Source: Kwoniella bestiolae CBS 10118 (Eukaryota > Basidiomycota > Tremellomycetes > Tremellales > Cryptococcaceae). From it: a stretch of DNA of 64,000 bases. Below the pieces are notes generated by a model. It was not told where the DNA came from, made no database searches, and was given only the letters and a program-made list of their open reading frames with translations. A program made the translations under genes and the position numbers. Location: assembly GCF_000512585.2 (NCBI RefSeq), contig NC_089246.1, positions 1,302,001-1,366,000 on the forward strand. The letters are read 5' to 3'. Below, one piece after another: positions 21,338 to 33,606 of this stretch; within the stretch, counting starts at the first letter, position 1, and each line of letters starts with the position of its first letter.

Positions 21338-24300
21338 TCACTGTCTTCGAGCGGCATCTACTGCAGAAGTGTTCTGAGCACCAGCACCCTGTTTAGCGGC
21401 AGGGTGAGATTGTCCAGTGACGGCAGGGTGAGCGTTGTCAAAGAGGTCAAAAGCGTTGGATCTCCATTCTTTACCGCTGGCGGCCAAGTCGGAGGTGTGG
21501 AACATCCTCTTGGCGGCTGACTTCTCGTGGGAGTGAGCGAGGTCAGGGTTGAGTTGAGAGTCTCGGTCGGTGACGATCTTGAAGGTACCGGTCTTAGCAT
21601 CGGCTTCTCTAGCCTTCTCCTCGGCGGTGGTCTTCTTTCGAGAGTAGAGATCCTTGAGAGCTTGGGTTCGGGTGGTCTCGTCGGATCGCTTAGCCTCGTC
21701 AACTCTGTTTCTGACTTCGACCAGTTGGTCGTCAAGGTGACCAAGAGCGGTTCTCATGGCAGTTTGGACAGCGGCAGTGATAGCCTTCTTGATAAGACCA
21801 GTGGCAATACCTTTAACAAACTTGTAAAGGAGATCGTGTTTACTGTCCCTGATGCTGAACTTCAAGGTATCGATCTCAACGTTGACGTGGTTGACCTTGA
21901 AGACAGAGTCACGTCTGTTCTCTACTGATTCCAACTCAACATCGATACCGATACCTTTACCAGCGATAACAACATCTGCGATACCGTGGTCGGAAAGCTT
22001 GGGCCATCCGGTCTTTCTTCGGAAAGCGAAGTTGACATCTCGGATGTCGGCTTGGATTTGACTAAGCGAGAGTCTGAATCGGTGGTGGTGCAAATCTGGA
22101 ATCTGCTTGTTGATCTGGGGGTAGGGTGAGAATCTGCACAGGGAACCAAAGTTAGCTGACGGTTCGGTTGAGTCCGAGATAGTCGGCGGCATAAAGAGAG
22201 CAAAGGAGTGATCTCCACGCAAGAGGAGATGCTGCAAGTGATGCAGATGATCGGAGAGGTCAGAAAGAGCGAGAAAAAGATGATACAAACCTGAACGAGT
22301 TATCGGCCTGTACGTATACGATGTTAGGGAAGAGGTTAGGACCTGTAGGAGGAGCAAAAGAAGGTCAGCAATTGATCCCGAGGACGAGACTTGATGAAGG
22401 GTTGACCTGAGAGTAAGGTTTGAGAAAGGGCGGTGATCGCCACTCACCCGAAAGCACAAGGTTCTCAATGACCAAGTCAATGTTGTTGTCAGAGTACTCG
22501 GCTCTGGGAATGGGTACGTAGCCTAACAGAAGGTGAGATAACAGATCAGCGACTAGTCCGACTGAGGACGAAAAGATGTGTGGCAGACCGCCACCAGCCA
22601 AAACAAATGTGGCAGTGACGATCAGGCACGGTTATAGTACCAATGAATCTTGGTAGACTCTTATAGGGAAATGTACTCACCGATTTGTCTGATGAAAGTA
22701 GGGAGCACAACATTCCTGACATCGTTCCAGAGCTTCGGTTTAAAAGTAAAGGAACCTTCGGAATCGAAAAGTAGATCTTTGAACAGTCTCTTCAAGTCAT
22801 CACCGAATCTTCTGTTCAAAGGATCATCGTTGAACGCAGTGAACCAAACTTGAATCTCATCGAAGAGTCTCTCCTGGTGACCCTTGTACTTGTCGGTGAA
22901 GAACGATTTCCCATCTTCCCTGAGTTGGACAGCTTCCTTGTCGGACTCATCCTCAAGGATGTATCCAGGTTCGAGGAGGACTCGGTGAACGTATTCGTTG
23001 AGTCTGGTGAAGTATCCTCTGAGGTGAGAATCGTTCTGGACGTCAGAGTAGATTTGGTCAAGGGCATCGGTGATACCGTCCATTGATCGGCCATTGGCGA
23101 ATCGTTCCAAGAGAGTTCGGAACTTGAGGGTGGAGTCACCGATGGAGGGGTCGTCAGCGACGGCTTGGGCAGAGCCAACACCCTTGTTGGCGACGTGTTT
23201 GGCGTGGCCCTGGTAGTTCTCGAGGGTGTCGAGGAGCCATGAGATGGCTTCTTGGTAATCCTTGTGCTCTTGGCATTCAACGACGACCTGGTCATACGAC
23301 AATATTAGCGATGATCCACGCTGAGGAAGGCGGGAATAATAAACTTACCTTCTTCAATCGGTAGATGAATTGGTCTCTTCGCTCTTGAGGGAGTTGTTCC
23401 TGGAAGAACTGCTTGGTATCTTGAAGAGCGTCGGCAGCTCGAGCTCGGTGCTCTTCGGGAATTCGATCTCTGAGTTGTTGGGCCTTAGATCGAGCGGTAC
23501 CCTCAGCTTCAGCTCGGTCGGCATCGGTGTTTCGGTTGACGTTACCACCTTGGACATCGACGTCGTTTGGTGTCTTCTCGTTGGCTCGGCCGAGAACTTG
23601 ATCCTTCTGTTCGGAGAGGGAAGCGTTGGGATCTCGGGAAGCGTTTAAGTCGGAAGCGTGTTCTCGGGCAGATCCCTTGGCATCGGCCTTGGCCTCTTCC
23701 TTTCGGGCTTGAGCCTCGTTCTTAGCTTGTTGAGCTTGGTCGTAGACTTGACCGGCTGGTCGAGCGTTGCCGTCGGTGTCAACGACCCTATGAGTCTATC
23801 AGCGAGAATCCCACCATGGATGCGAACTGGGTATACTCACTTGGCACTTCGAGGGTCATCCTTGGGGTTGTATCTCACTTCGGAACCATCTGGGCCCTTA
23901 ACTTGAAGCTCGGGAGTATCGTTGGGTCCGAGTCTCTTGCCATCAGCACCGATCCACTCCTTGGATGGAGCTTCTTGGTCAACAGAGTCGAGTTGCTCTT
24001 GGTTGGGTCTGGCCTTGTCGGCAACCTTGGCGGCACCGGTGGCGAAGATATCTCTTCCGATGATTCCGAAATCGTTCAAGAGTTTTCGGGCTTCAGAGTT
24101 GGTGAGGAAAAGAGTGATGAGAACTCGGAGGTGGGCGGCGGCTAAAGAATATGCTCATCAGTACAAAGGTCATCACTACAGACTGAAGATGGGGACGACA
24201 AAACTCACCTTGGTTGGCATCAGCCTTGGCATCATCCTTGGAAACAGGCACGACACCGCTCTGCTTAGCTCTGGAAGCGTCACCAGAGTATGAGGCCCAG

Positions 24301-24685
24301 ACTGCGTTTTGGAAGAGCTCATCGGCGTTCTTCTCAGCTACGATGGCTCGGGCAGTCTCAATGATATCTCTGAAATCTTCAATGAGTTCTCGTCCTTCAG
24401 GAGAGAGCTTCTGGGTCTCTACAGGGGAGTGGGAGACGGCGTAGGAAAGGGCTTTATCGATTTGGTGGTTATCAGGGAGTCGTCTGCAGAAGTACTATCA
24501 GTAAATACTCAATATCCAGTCAGGCGATAAAGACAAACTTACCCATCTCTGAACGCCTCAACAACACCCCAAAGCTTCAATTTCCTTTGAATATCAGCTT
24601 CAAGCTCAGCCCCCGATGCGGCGGTGGTGACGCCCATCTTGGAGGGGTTGGCCGTTATCTCGGTCTTGGTAGGTGCTACACTCAT
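21338..24685 (-). CDS. HAM1-like family protein (HAM1 N- and C-terminal domains)
   Basis: A fungal conserved protein with the former DUF5923/DUF4449 arrangement, now called HAM1-like, implicated in fungal hyphal fusion and related morphology. The start is ATG at 24685 (MSVAPTKTEITANPSKMGVT), the end the stop at 21338 (DAARRQ), about 930 residues with around nine short introns. The N-terminal part is helical (LKLWGVVEAFRDG, LIEDFRDIIETAR, ARKLLNDFGIIGRDIFATG). A charged, Ala/Lys/Asp-rich linker follows (ARKEEAKADAKGSAREHA). The central region has YQEAISWLLDTLENYQGH and FRTLLERFANGRSMDGI, then a sheet-like segment (YVPIPRAEYSDNNIDLVIEN, NLFPNIVYVQADN, RDVNFAFRRKTGWPKLSDHG, DVVIAGKGIGIDVEL) typical of the C-terminal lipid-binding-like domain. 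No signal peptide or membrane helix is visible, so it is likely cytosolic or peripheral. Confidence 0.82.
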
Positions 24686-26463
24686 GATTTATGCTAGCTG
24701 GTGGCGCGAAAGGCAGAGTATTTTCGATCAGCTTTGGCTCTGGCTCGTTTCGATCGGAAATTTACCATACGTGCTAGTGATACTCACGGATACAGTTAAG
24801 AAAATAGTAGTGAAAAAGGGGAAATTTGCTTGAGATGCTCTTTGGTTGATTATAGTATGTTGAGCAATGTATAAGATATGAGGAGGAGAGAAACAATGTT
24901 GATGGACGAGGGCTGAACGGTTATGTATGTGAACGAACGAAGGATGGGATGGCGAAAGATGAGGAGGGAAAACGCCTTTCTATGACGTATGACATCATTG
25001 GTGAAAACTAAACAACCCAGTTCTGCTTTTTCTTGTCAGTTACTATCAGAGTTTAAACAATCAAGCGTCATAATTCGACTGAAACCCTGACTGTAAGCGT
25101 ACATCCCATGTCCTTCTAGGCGATCATGCAGTAATAATCACCATGGTGTTTAGGTTATGTTATTGCCTAAGATCGCATTTTGCGCAACCCAAGGGGGAGG
25201 ATGATCTATGACGTATGACGTATTCGATTCAGGGGAATGATTGACAATTCCAGTCAAAACCCACTCTCTGATTGTATTTCCCCTTTGGTGCGCAGTTCTG
25301 TGTGGTGGGAAGTGGATCTGCCACATCACTATGCACTTTGCACTGGGCACTGTGCATATGCCATAGGGGGGATTGATGGACCTCGCCGCAGATTCAAGTA
25401 ATAAACTAAGGACCGATGATGAGCTCATCTGCCAGTTCCAGCCACCTCGCTCACGTCTCATCGGAATCTACTATGCTATTGTTACCCTGAACAACTCATG
25501 ATTTGATCGATCAATCGTCTCGTAGACAAATCGCGAAACAGTGCCGTCATAGACACGCACATGTCTCGTGGTACCTTGTCTTGTCAATAACACCAGCTTG
25601 ATGGTATGATGGGACTGCTGGTACGTTGATCGAGGCGGAGCCACCTGTGCGTTGATGGGAGGTGGGTTTGATTAAATAGTCACTTGGTTAAATTGTTTGT
25701 GTTGGGATTATGATTGATGTGCTCGGGTCGCTCAACATGAAGGTGCAATAGTGACGACAGATCCATCAGATGAATTGCCTACGACCTGTATGTACATCCA
25801 CAACAAATGTCTTTCGAAAGTCGATGACGAATCAACACGTCTTCATCATGGCGGAATTACGCACCGAGGCCGGAGAATGTCCATGCTGTCTGGAGAAACC
25901 AGGTTCACGTTCGAACCGCCAACTCGATCCACTCGCTCTATGCTGTTCTCCATATCATCTAACCTGAACTTTGTATGGAGGGGAGAACACCATAGGCCCT
26001 CTCCTCGCGAATCCTGTGGGTATCATCATTGCTTATTACTGTGTTCTCCCCAGATACATGTCGTTGACGGTGTCCAAACATGGCACATAGCACCTTTGGC
26101 CCTTATCATCTTCCAGTGCATCCACACACTTCGAGATGTCTAGGAGGAGAGTGCACGGTGTTCTGTCAGATTGAGCTGAATGGGTAATCAGCTTGGGTGA
26201 TCTGTTCAGGATCTACGCTGACATGTCTGTGCATGAAACGAGGGTGACAATGCAAAAATGCCCCCAAAGATGGTGAATACGTTCATCTCTGGGTTATCAT
26301 GTAAGAACAGTTCGCATTGGTGCACGCTGAGATAATGATCTCTTTCAAATCCATCTCGCAAACCATGTGCAAAGTCTATATGTGCGCAATGTATCTGACA
26401 ATCCCGAACAACTATCCAATGTGCTATCCCATCTATTCTAAGCGATCTTCGTATCTAAGAGAT
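24686..26463. other. Gene-poor 1.8 kb intergenic region
   Basis: This is the largest gap in the window. It should hold the promoter of the HAM1-like gene (24686-25000, with pyrimidine and AT stretches) and the 3'-UTR of the eIF3j gene (near 26460). A 130-codon ORF at 25751-26143 has no domain, no clear splice context and odd composition, so I do not call it. A non-coding RNA here cannot be excluded from sequence alone. Confidence 0.45.
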
Positions 26464-27613
26464 TTACATGAAATCGTCATCATCGAGAACATCATCGTAA
26501 GCTTCCGTGTCAATCTTGGCTGCGACCTTGGCAGCACCCAGTTTGGGTTTGGTAGATGCCTAAGTGGATTGGTTCATGTCAGCAACGCACTCTTAACGAC
26601 TGATGATAATAGAAAGCGTGACGATTCGTATGCTCGAAGATAACGATCATCATGAGATAGCAGAGCATTCACCTTCTTCTTTCCGCTAGCTTTGTCCCTC
26701 TCCTCCTGTTGCTTAGTATTACCCAGCACACTCAGCGCAGACGAGACCTTCCTAGTTTGCACGGCGGTCAATGCCTCGCACATGTTCTTAGACAACTCTT
26801 CAACGAGAGTAGCGTAGAGTGGTGAGGATTCATGCTGTTTGATCAAGGCCGAGAAGATATCTTTGGAAAGTTCGGTGAAGTCGTTCTTGGTTGTGGGTTT
26901 GGATTTGAGGATTGTCTGAAGGGTTTTAGCGGGAGCTAACACATACCGCATGGAGCGTCAGTACCGCTTGCCTTGATATGCAATCAGAGCGAAGGAAGTG
27001 AGCACTCACTTTCATCAAGGGAAGAAGCACCCAACAAATCAGCAGCGACGGCCAAATCAGCCTCCTGTTCCCTCTCCCTGGCGAGACGTCGTCTATCTTG
27101 CTCCGTCATCGTCTCTATCAGATCATCTTCCCCAGTATCACCTCGTTCTTTCTGCGGAGCGAGAGGATTATAACCGCTTCATCAGCTACTGACCCTCAAG
27201 ATACGGTGTTGCGAGTATCGTAAACACAACTTACAGCTTCAGCGGCCAACCTTTCCTTCTCCGCTAGTTTCTGCTTCAACGACATCTTCTTCTTGGCAGG
27301 AGCTACGGGCGCGGCGCTAGCTTTCGGCTTCTCATCTTCAGAAACATCCCAATCATCCTGCAATACCCCATCACGTCAGATCTACAATTCTTTGAAGTGA
27401 AGGGGTATCGGCCGATGACTCACTTGCTCGTCCTCTTCATCCTCACCTTGCCATTTACCTCTGGCTGGGGCCTTGGGGGCGAGAGCGGCGGGAGCGGGGG
27501 TGGAAGAGCCAGAGTTGACGGGTTCGTCATCGATATCTACGAGGAACATACATGAGATTAGTATGGAGGGATGATCCAGTGATGGCTTCGAGCTTACCCC
27601 AATCGTCCGACAT
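26464..27613 (-). CDS. HCR1: Translation initiation factor eIF3 subunit j
   Basis: eIF3j binds the 40S decoding centre, promotes eIF3 assembly and mRNA recruitment, and in yeast (Hcr1) also aids 20S rRNA processing and ribosome recycling. The protein of about 250 residues begins MSDDW (ATG at 27613), and five introns separate DIDDEPVNSGSS, DDWDVSEDEKPKA, the coiled segment KKKMSLKQKLAEKERLAAEA, DLIETMTEQDRRRLARERE, DLAVAADLLGA, FTELSKDIFSALIKQHESSP and LVEELSKNMCEALTAVQTRK. The acidic N-terminus with Asp-Trp motifs that bind eIF3b, and the helical core, match the family. It ends in the acidic YDDVLDDDDFM. The order and length are as expected. Confidence 0.93.
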
Positions 27614-28027
27614 GATGTGTTAATCTAATTTATGTGATTGTTGTGTATAGGTGAAGCTTGGTTTGTTTCGCAAACAGGCACTGGTACGACTGATGCAGAT
27701 CTGATGTTAAGTTGCAGGTGGCAATGGACGACACGAGCAGAGACAGATGGATATGGTTGTGTGATGAGAACAGACGAGAACAACAAAAGGGAGTGAGCAA
27801 AGTAACATGAACTTTTACTTTTTTAAGGTTGAGCGAAAACACGTGGAAATCATTATCTCGAATTGATTTCAACGCATTTTCGCGATTTTATCCCAAATGA
27901 ACCGGTACTCATATTTCAGCCTAGAGATGATCCCACGAGTAGTTATATGCATGAATAGCCCATCTCAAAGACGCAAGCACGCCGCTCGAAGACAGTTTGT
28001 CGCCCGAGCTACTCCACCCTACGCAAG
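27614..28027. promoter_or_regulatory. Divergent promoter between eIF3j and cyclin L genes
   Basis: 414 bp between divergent starts. An ORF beginning at 27897 on the plus strand is out of frame with the cyclin start at 28028 and looks accidental. Nothing else is seen. Confidence 0.4.
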
Positions 28028-29337
28028 ATGGCTCACGCTCCTCATCCCCTTGCGACTCTCCAGCAGATACTCAACACGCCGTCCTCGGAGGATGGTGTTT
28101 CAGCAGAAGTGGAGGCTGACCTCCGAGTAGCGGGGTGCATGTTGATCCAAGAGGCAGGGATAATGTTGGGGCTGTGAGTCCCCTCCGCTCAACAGTATGG
28201 ATTACCAAGCAGCTAACATGGACGATCTAGACCCCAAAGTACGATGGCGACTGCTCAAGTGATTTTCCATCGGTTTTACTATGTCTCTTCGTTATATTCC
28301 TTTGGGGTGAATGTAAGTTATCAACCACTTATCCGCCAATCATAGTCGGTAACGAAGCAGTAGGGTACTGACATTATGCTCGACAATAGGACATATCCAT
28401 CTCAGCTTTATTTCTATCCACGAAACTATGCGAAACTCCTGTCCGACTACGAGATCTCATCAACACCTACCTATTCTTATCGGCACGAGTCCAATATCTC
28501 CTTAATAAACCTTCAGATGCATCACTGATATCGAGCTCCACAAGTGGAGGAAGCTGGAGGATAGGTGATAGTCAGAGTGTGAAAGGGAAGGAGAAGGAAC
28601 AGGATCCAATATGGAAAGAATTCAAATTCGAAGTTCCCTCTTTTCACGATGAGGTTTTCTGGGAGTGGAAAGATGTGATTACCGCGAATGAGATGCAAAT
28701 CCTCAAGAGGCTAGGATTCAATATGCAGGTGAGCTAGTGGTAGCCCTCAATGTATTGATGGATAGCTAATCATGATCTTCCGGGCAGGTCGATCTGCCAT
28801 ACAGCCATATGATAAATTACCTGAAAATCTTGGATCTGGTATTTGAAGATGAGGTTGCTCAAATGTGTTGGTCAATATTGAATGATATGTAAGTACAGTA
28901 GTCTTTGAACACTCCATTCCCTCTCGCCTTCTGATCCTGTTCCTGTACGATAATGCTAATTTTGTTTCATATACGATTACAGGCTTCTCACACCGATGTA
29001 CGCCCTCCACCCACCTCACACCCTCGCATGCGCCTCTATACTCCTCACCACCCGTCTCCTTCGCATACCTTTGCCAGAAGGATGGTACATCCTCTTTGAC
29101 GCCACATACGACGATATCTGGTTGTGCTGCGGCCACGTCATGAGAGTATACAATGACTGGGGTATCGAGCCTCCTCGAGGAGCCTTAACATCTGGTCTTG
29201 GGATAGGCGGTCATGGGCAGAATCAGGAGCATGGGGTAGGGGCAAAAGAGAATAGATGGAGGAGAGCCTGGGTTTTGGCGCAGAGTAGGAAAGCTGTTAG
29301 GAGGTGGTTGGAGGAAAGGGAGAAGGGTCAGATATGA
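28028..29337 (+). CDS. Cyclin L-type cyclin
   Basis: Cyclin L partners CDK11-type kinases and links transcription to pre-mRNA splicing. The first exon encodes MAHAPHPLATLQQILNTPSS, then EADLRVAGCMLIQEAGIMLG and, across introns, LPQSTMATAQVIFHRFYY, which is the hallmark start of the cyclin L box. Next come SISALFLSTKLCETPVRLRD, an insert of about 50 residues rich in Ser/Gly/Lys, NEMQILKRLGFNMQV with the second-fold start LPYSHMINYLKIL, and TLACASILLTTRLLRIPLP with WYILFDATYDDI, again typical of cyclin L. Total length is about 345 residues and there is no RS-rich tail. Cyclin K/T-type proteins were considered, but the IPLP...LFDA segment favours cyclin L. Confidence 0.88.
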
Positions 29338-29759
29338 TCATCATCGTATGTATTAGTAGTACATGTGTCAGTCAGTGTTCCACCATAGCGTCCATGCATA
29401 TATTGTTGTATTCTGCATATCTGCATATGGATTCTATGCATTGATCTCATAGTCATCTGCGTGATGAGCAGAACGGCACCAGGATTGTTTGCCACCACTA
29501 CTACGCGTTGATGCTGAATCTCGGCACCCTCCACCCCACCTGACTGTCCCTCCTTCGTTTCCTCTTCATCCCGTTGTGTATCCAGTTGTATCTCACAGTG
29601 CACCAATCTCATCCCCATATATACCCAACAACACTGTCACTCCATACCTGGACAGTCCATACATCTGCTCAACGTAAGCTCCTCTGAGTGACACTCAACG
29701 CCCCTCTGACATCCAACGAACCCTTCAGGCCCAATCACACGACACCCATCACACCCAAC
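29338..29759. promoter_or_regulatory. Intergenic region before the DUF1748 gene
   Basis: 422 bp between the cyclin stop and the next ATG on the same strand. It contains a C/T-rich segment (29525-29640) usual for fungal promoters. No exon seen. Confidence 0.4.
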
Positions 29760-30250
29760 ATGGTATTAGGAAGATTAGTACATTACGCTGTGGATGCTCT
29801 GGCAGTATCCACCATATTGGCAGGAGTGAAGAAGACTACCGGATATGCGTGAGTGCACCGATGAATTATACAATGTCCGCTAGCTAGGTCGAATGGCTGA
29901 TGCTTTAACCTGTCCGCCATCCGATTTCTATTCTCTCTCCTTACCTTGCCTCGACCCCTTCTCTCTACTGCCTTGCTCTGCCTTGCTCTTGCCTCTAATC
30001 AACCAACTGTCCTTGCCCTTTCCTTGATTTCCTCTTCCTCGTTCCTCATCATTCTCACCTATCTCGTCTTCTCTGACTCACTCAACGACATCGATCATTT
30101 GCCTCACCGTCTACACACAGCCCCGCAACCGACCAGATCCCCGACTCATCCATCAAATCCATAACCGACACCTACCTCTCAGCGGGCGAGACAGTATTCG
30201 GTATCATCGCAGGTCAGAGCGTCACATCTCAATACTTCAAGAAGACATAG
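29760..30250 (+). CDS. DUF1748 small conserved fungal protein
   Basis: A 72-residue protein from exons 29760-29848 and 30121-30250. The start MVLGRLVHYAVDALAVSTIL followed by AGVKKTTGYA is the DUF1748 signature. The C-terminal half (YLSAGETVFGIIAGQSVTSQ, ending KKT) is also typical. The N-terminal half can form one amphipathic or membrane-associated helix. Family members are about 70-80 residues and conserved across fungi; the function is not established. The single intron is 272 nt, several times the usual size in this window, and holds a hydrophobic ORF that I regard as chance. Confidence 0.85.
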
Positions 30251-30648
30251 CTTATGGAGCAAAGGGACGACGTGATATGGTATTCGTGTTAATGGGGGAA
30301 GGGCGAGCTTTAGGTGTTAGATTAGAGATAAAGAGGGATGAGGATAAGTTGATATTATATCTTTCGATCAGTTTGGCTATCATGGTGAGAATGGGATTTA
30401 TACATGTATCTTGCTTTGCCTGTCCTCAGAGTTCTCATCAAATATCCCTCACCTCGATGTTGCTATTCCCAAAGATCATTTATTGACCATGGTGGATCTC
30501 CCTGCGAGATACTGAACACAATATCATTATGTTGCATTATTGACAAAGCATGTACAAGTCAAAGTAATTAATCGACAGATCCACAAATCCGACAACTCCC
30601 CTTTACTTTCGAGACCAGCTCGATCAATAACCCCGTAACCTACTCAGT
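30251..30648. other. Convergent 3' intergenic region
   Basis: 398 bp between a plus-strand stop at 30250 and a minus-strand stop at 30649. No coding signal beyond a short ORF that looks accidental. Confidence 0.45.
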
Positions 30649-32532
30649 CTACTCCTCCACAACCGTATGACTAGTGACAAACACCTGAGTCGCCCCCTTA
30701 GCTTTCGGCTGACTAGTCTCAAACGGTGACCTAAACTTCGATACTACACTAGGTAAGTTCGGGAATTCAGACAATCTCGCCTTCCTCGTCCGGTCGGCAA
30801 TCTCAGTAAATGGGGCGTCTTCCATCCCGCTGTGCGACGAGGTGGAAGGTTTGGCCGGGGTGAGGGACATTTCGATCTTCTCCCCTCCATGCGGGGTAGG
30901 ATTGGGGTTGGGGTAACCACTGGTGATTGCGTCTGGGCCTACGTTGAGCCGTTCGCCCAGCTCGTAGAATTGTTTGATCGAGTATCCGTCGGTCTCCTTT
31001 GGGCCGGCACGTTTGTACGGCGCCATTGGGAGGAAGGTCTGGTCTTTCCCGTGCGGTGGGAGGGACTCTGAGGTCATGTTTCGGGGTAGGAGGACCTATC
31101 ATATGATAAGAAATGATCAGTACAACCTCACGCATTTCTCATGGAGGTGTATACTGATATTTACTAAGGAGGAAAGGGCACTCACAACGATAGAAAGACA
31201 CGTAGCAGCGAATAACGCTAATTGACCAACGAGGTATAACAAATCATGCCAGAATCCAGATTTATTGATTGTCTTCCCTTCTGTCAGACCGTCGACCGAT
31301 AAAATCAACTGATACATACAAAAGACAGCGATTAGTTGAATATCATACCCTCCTATAGGCCAAGCGACACTCACAATAGCAACACTATAAGCTACTCTGC
31401 AAAACGTCCTGATCTCATTCATCTCGCGGAAGAAATGCAACCTCTCCAAGACCTCGTATCCTGCCCCTTGTCTTTTGACTGTACGGAGGAACGAGGGGAA
31501 GATAACGCAGAGTACGACCGATGCGAGGGCGAGGCTACATAATCGAGTCAAGTTAGTGCCCGACCGGAAGGAAAGAAGAAGAAAGGCTGTGATGACATGA
31601 CTCACAATGTGCTCATCACCGAACCCACCACGAAGAGATAGGCTCTCATCATATCCAGATTCTCCGTCTCGATGTGCACCGCCCCTACCAATAATGCGAA
31701 GGACGATACGAAGAGGCAGATCCATAATTTGAAGAAACCGGATTTCAACCATGTGGATTTTGGGCCGCCGGGGGTTTTGATGGATTTGATGAGGTATCCC
31801 CAGTACAGGAACTATGCCAATTAGAGGTGGGTCAGTACAGTAAACACCATTTATGTGTGTGTATGTAGTGTGGTGAGATATATATTTAAAAGAAGGTCAC
31901 GACGTGCAATAAGAGATACTACCCACCTCTTCCAGGTGGATAGCCTGTAAGAACCCCCATCCAGCAGTCATGAAATACAGTGAGATCCTGTATAGGTCCT
32001 GGTGAAGGTCGGTCCATAGTTGCCATGGAGCGACGATGGTCTGACGAGTTTGAGGTAGATAGATGTAGTACTGTACGGGACATTAGCTTAGTTGTGCATC
32101 AAACATACTGTATGGCACGGGATTAACGAGTCACAGTCAAGTCAGAGATCAAGCTCACCTCAGCATACGTGACATGTACGCAGATCCAAGTATACACCAT
32201 CAGACATGCGAGGGAACCAAGTAAGATATGACACATTACTGCTCTGAACCATTCTTCCTTGGAGTATAGTAGACATCTGTGTTGGTAATTTGAAACTCTC
32301 GTCAGCTCAGATTCTATGATCGACAATTCAGTAGTACACTGTACAGAATGGTGAGTCGAAATAGAACTCAAACCCACCGGAATCGATCGTAATGCCATGT
32401 ATGCCAGATCATAAATAGGAATCCGGTCATAGCTACAAGAGCAGAAAATGACATTGCAGCGGGGCTGGCCATCAGAAATCAGTATTTTCCAGCGGATGTA
32501 TTGGTATAGGGACAAGCTTACGATATGGGCAT
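30649..32532 (-). CDS. Polytopic membrane protein of unknown function (7-8 predicted helices)
   Basis: Family not recognised. The start is ATG at 32532 (MPIS, spliced into PAAMSFSALVAMTGFLFMIW). Hydrophobic segments follow in order: VMCHILLGSLACLMVYTWIC, ISLYFMTAGWGFLQAI, LWICLFVSSFALLVGAVHI, YLFVVGSVMST, LALASVVLCVIFPSFL, and DLLYLVGQLALFAATCLSIV. Conserved-looking loops include QTIVAPWQLWTDLHQDLYRI and REMNEIRTFCRVAYS. The C-terminal tail of about 140 residues is hydrophilic and Ser/Pro/Lys-rich. The arrangement resembles fungal seven-helix receptor-like or sensor proteins, but I see no diagnostic motif. A 66-nt segment near 31315-31380 has perfect intron signals yet is in frame without stops; splicing gives YSVAI-LILSVDGL. 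Confidence 0.75.
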
Positions 32533-33606
32533 CTTGGACGATAGTGATCTGACTTGATGAAGTCGATGAGAGACCACGCAAAGAGGGAGGAGATAGAGCA
32601 CTGAAAAGGGAACAGAAAAGTTTACTTGATTTGGGTTGATTCGACAGGACTGGTTCTAATTGCGAGAAGCGTACAACGATGATTACAGTCCAGCAGAATC
32701 GAGAATCAATCCAAGTGCGATGACGGTGAAGGTGGTAGTCAATTCATCAAAGACGATTTGACCACTTCAATCTCAATACCACCCAAATCGGACAAAGGAT
32801 CTCCGTACCCCATCTCTCATCTCATCCTTTCCTAAGAGGCTTGATGATGGAGCTGCTTTTCCGATAGATCCGTATCTTTAGTACACACACACACGTCTAG
32901 ACTGCTGGTTAGTGGAAGGACGATTGAATCCTTTGTGGGCCCAGCCGAATACACATAGTAGATATACCCTTTGATTTATCTGTTAGTGGATTGCCTCACC
33001 TTGCTGTGCACGGAGATGAAGCTTGTACCGGAGCCTTCGAGTCCGAGATGATACACCTTCATGATGATGACTTGACAAACGCCTAGGTGTAGCAGAAGAA
33101 TCAACCAGTTTCAGGTGTGTGTGTGTGTGTGTAGTAAAAGCTTGTGTGTGTGTGTGGATAAGATGACATTGAAACACAACTGGGTTGTTTGTTCTCTTAT
33201 AATCGAATTAGCTCGTTCCTACAATCAAGCTCATTCTAGCTCTAGTTGATCCGAGCATTCCGGAGGTCATACAGACGCAGATTACTTATTGCAAAGTAGA
33301 ATACACAATTGGATTCCGATGCACTGGACGTTGTTAGACTATGGCGTATCAGAGTGATCAGTTGACGACACCATACCTCGGAAGCAAAACAATGATTGAT
33401 CGAGGAGGCCCACTTTTCACTGTCCTTCACCCATCAAACATTGTTAAAAGACGAGATCCCATGATAGTGTCATGAGCACCATTATCATCTCGAGATACAG
33501 CAGTCTGAGAGTCTCATGCATCGGTGGAATCCAACATTTCTACAAGTGAATTATCAATAACAGTACAACCATTCTTCCACATCACAACACATCGTCTTAT
33601 AGGCCA
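32533..33606. other. 1.1 kb intergenic region with GT-repeat tracts
   Basis: This lies between the start of the membrane-protein gene (minus) and the stop of VPS27 (minus). It contains an AC run at about 32883-32893, a (GT)9 tract at 33115-33132 and a shorter GT tract at 33144-33155. No exon of coding character was found. Confidence 0.5.
33115..33132. repeat. (GT)9 microsatellite
   Basis: Nine uninterrupted GT units, with a second six-unit GT tract 12 bp further on (33144-33155). Intergenic. Confidence 0.9.

Noticed and set aside
25751..26143. 130-codon plus-strand ORF in the 1.8 kb gap
   Set aside because: No recognisable domain, odd His/Cys/Arg-rich composition, no supporting splice context, and no sign of conservation that I can judge.
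29946..30164. Hydrophobic 72-codon ORF that looks like a signal peptide protein
   Set aside because: It lies mostly inside the DUF1748 intron and overlaps its second exon in another frame.
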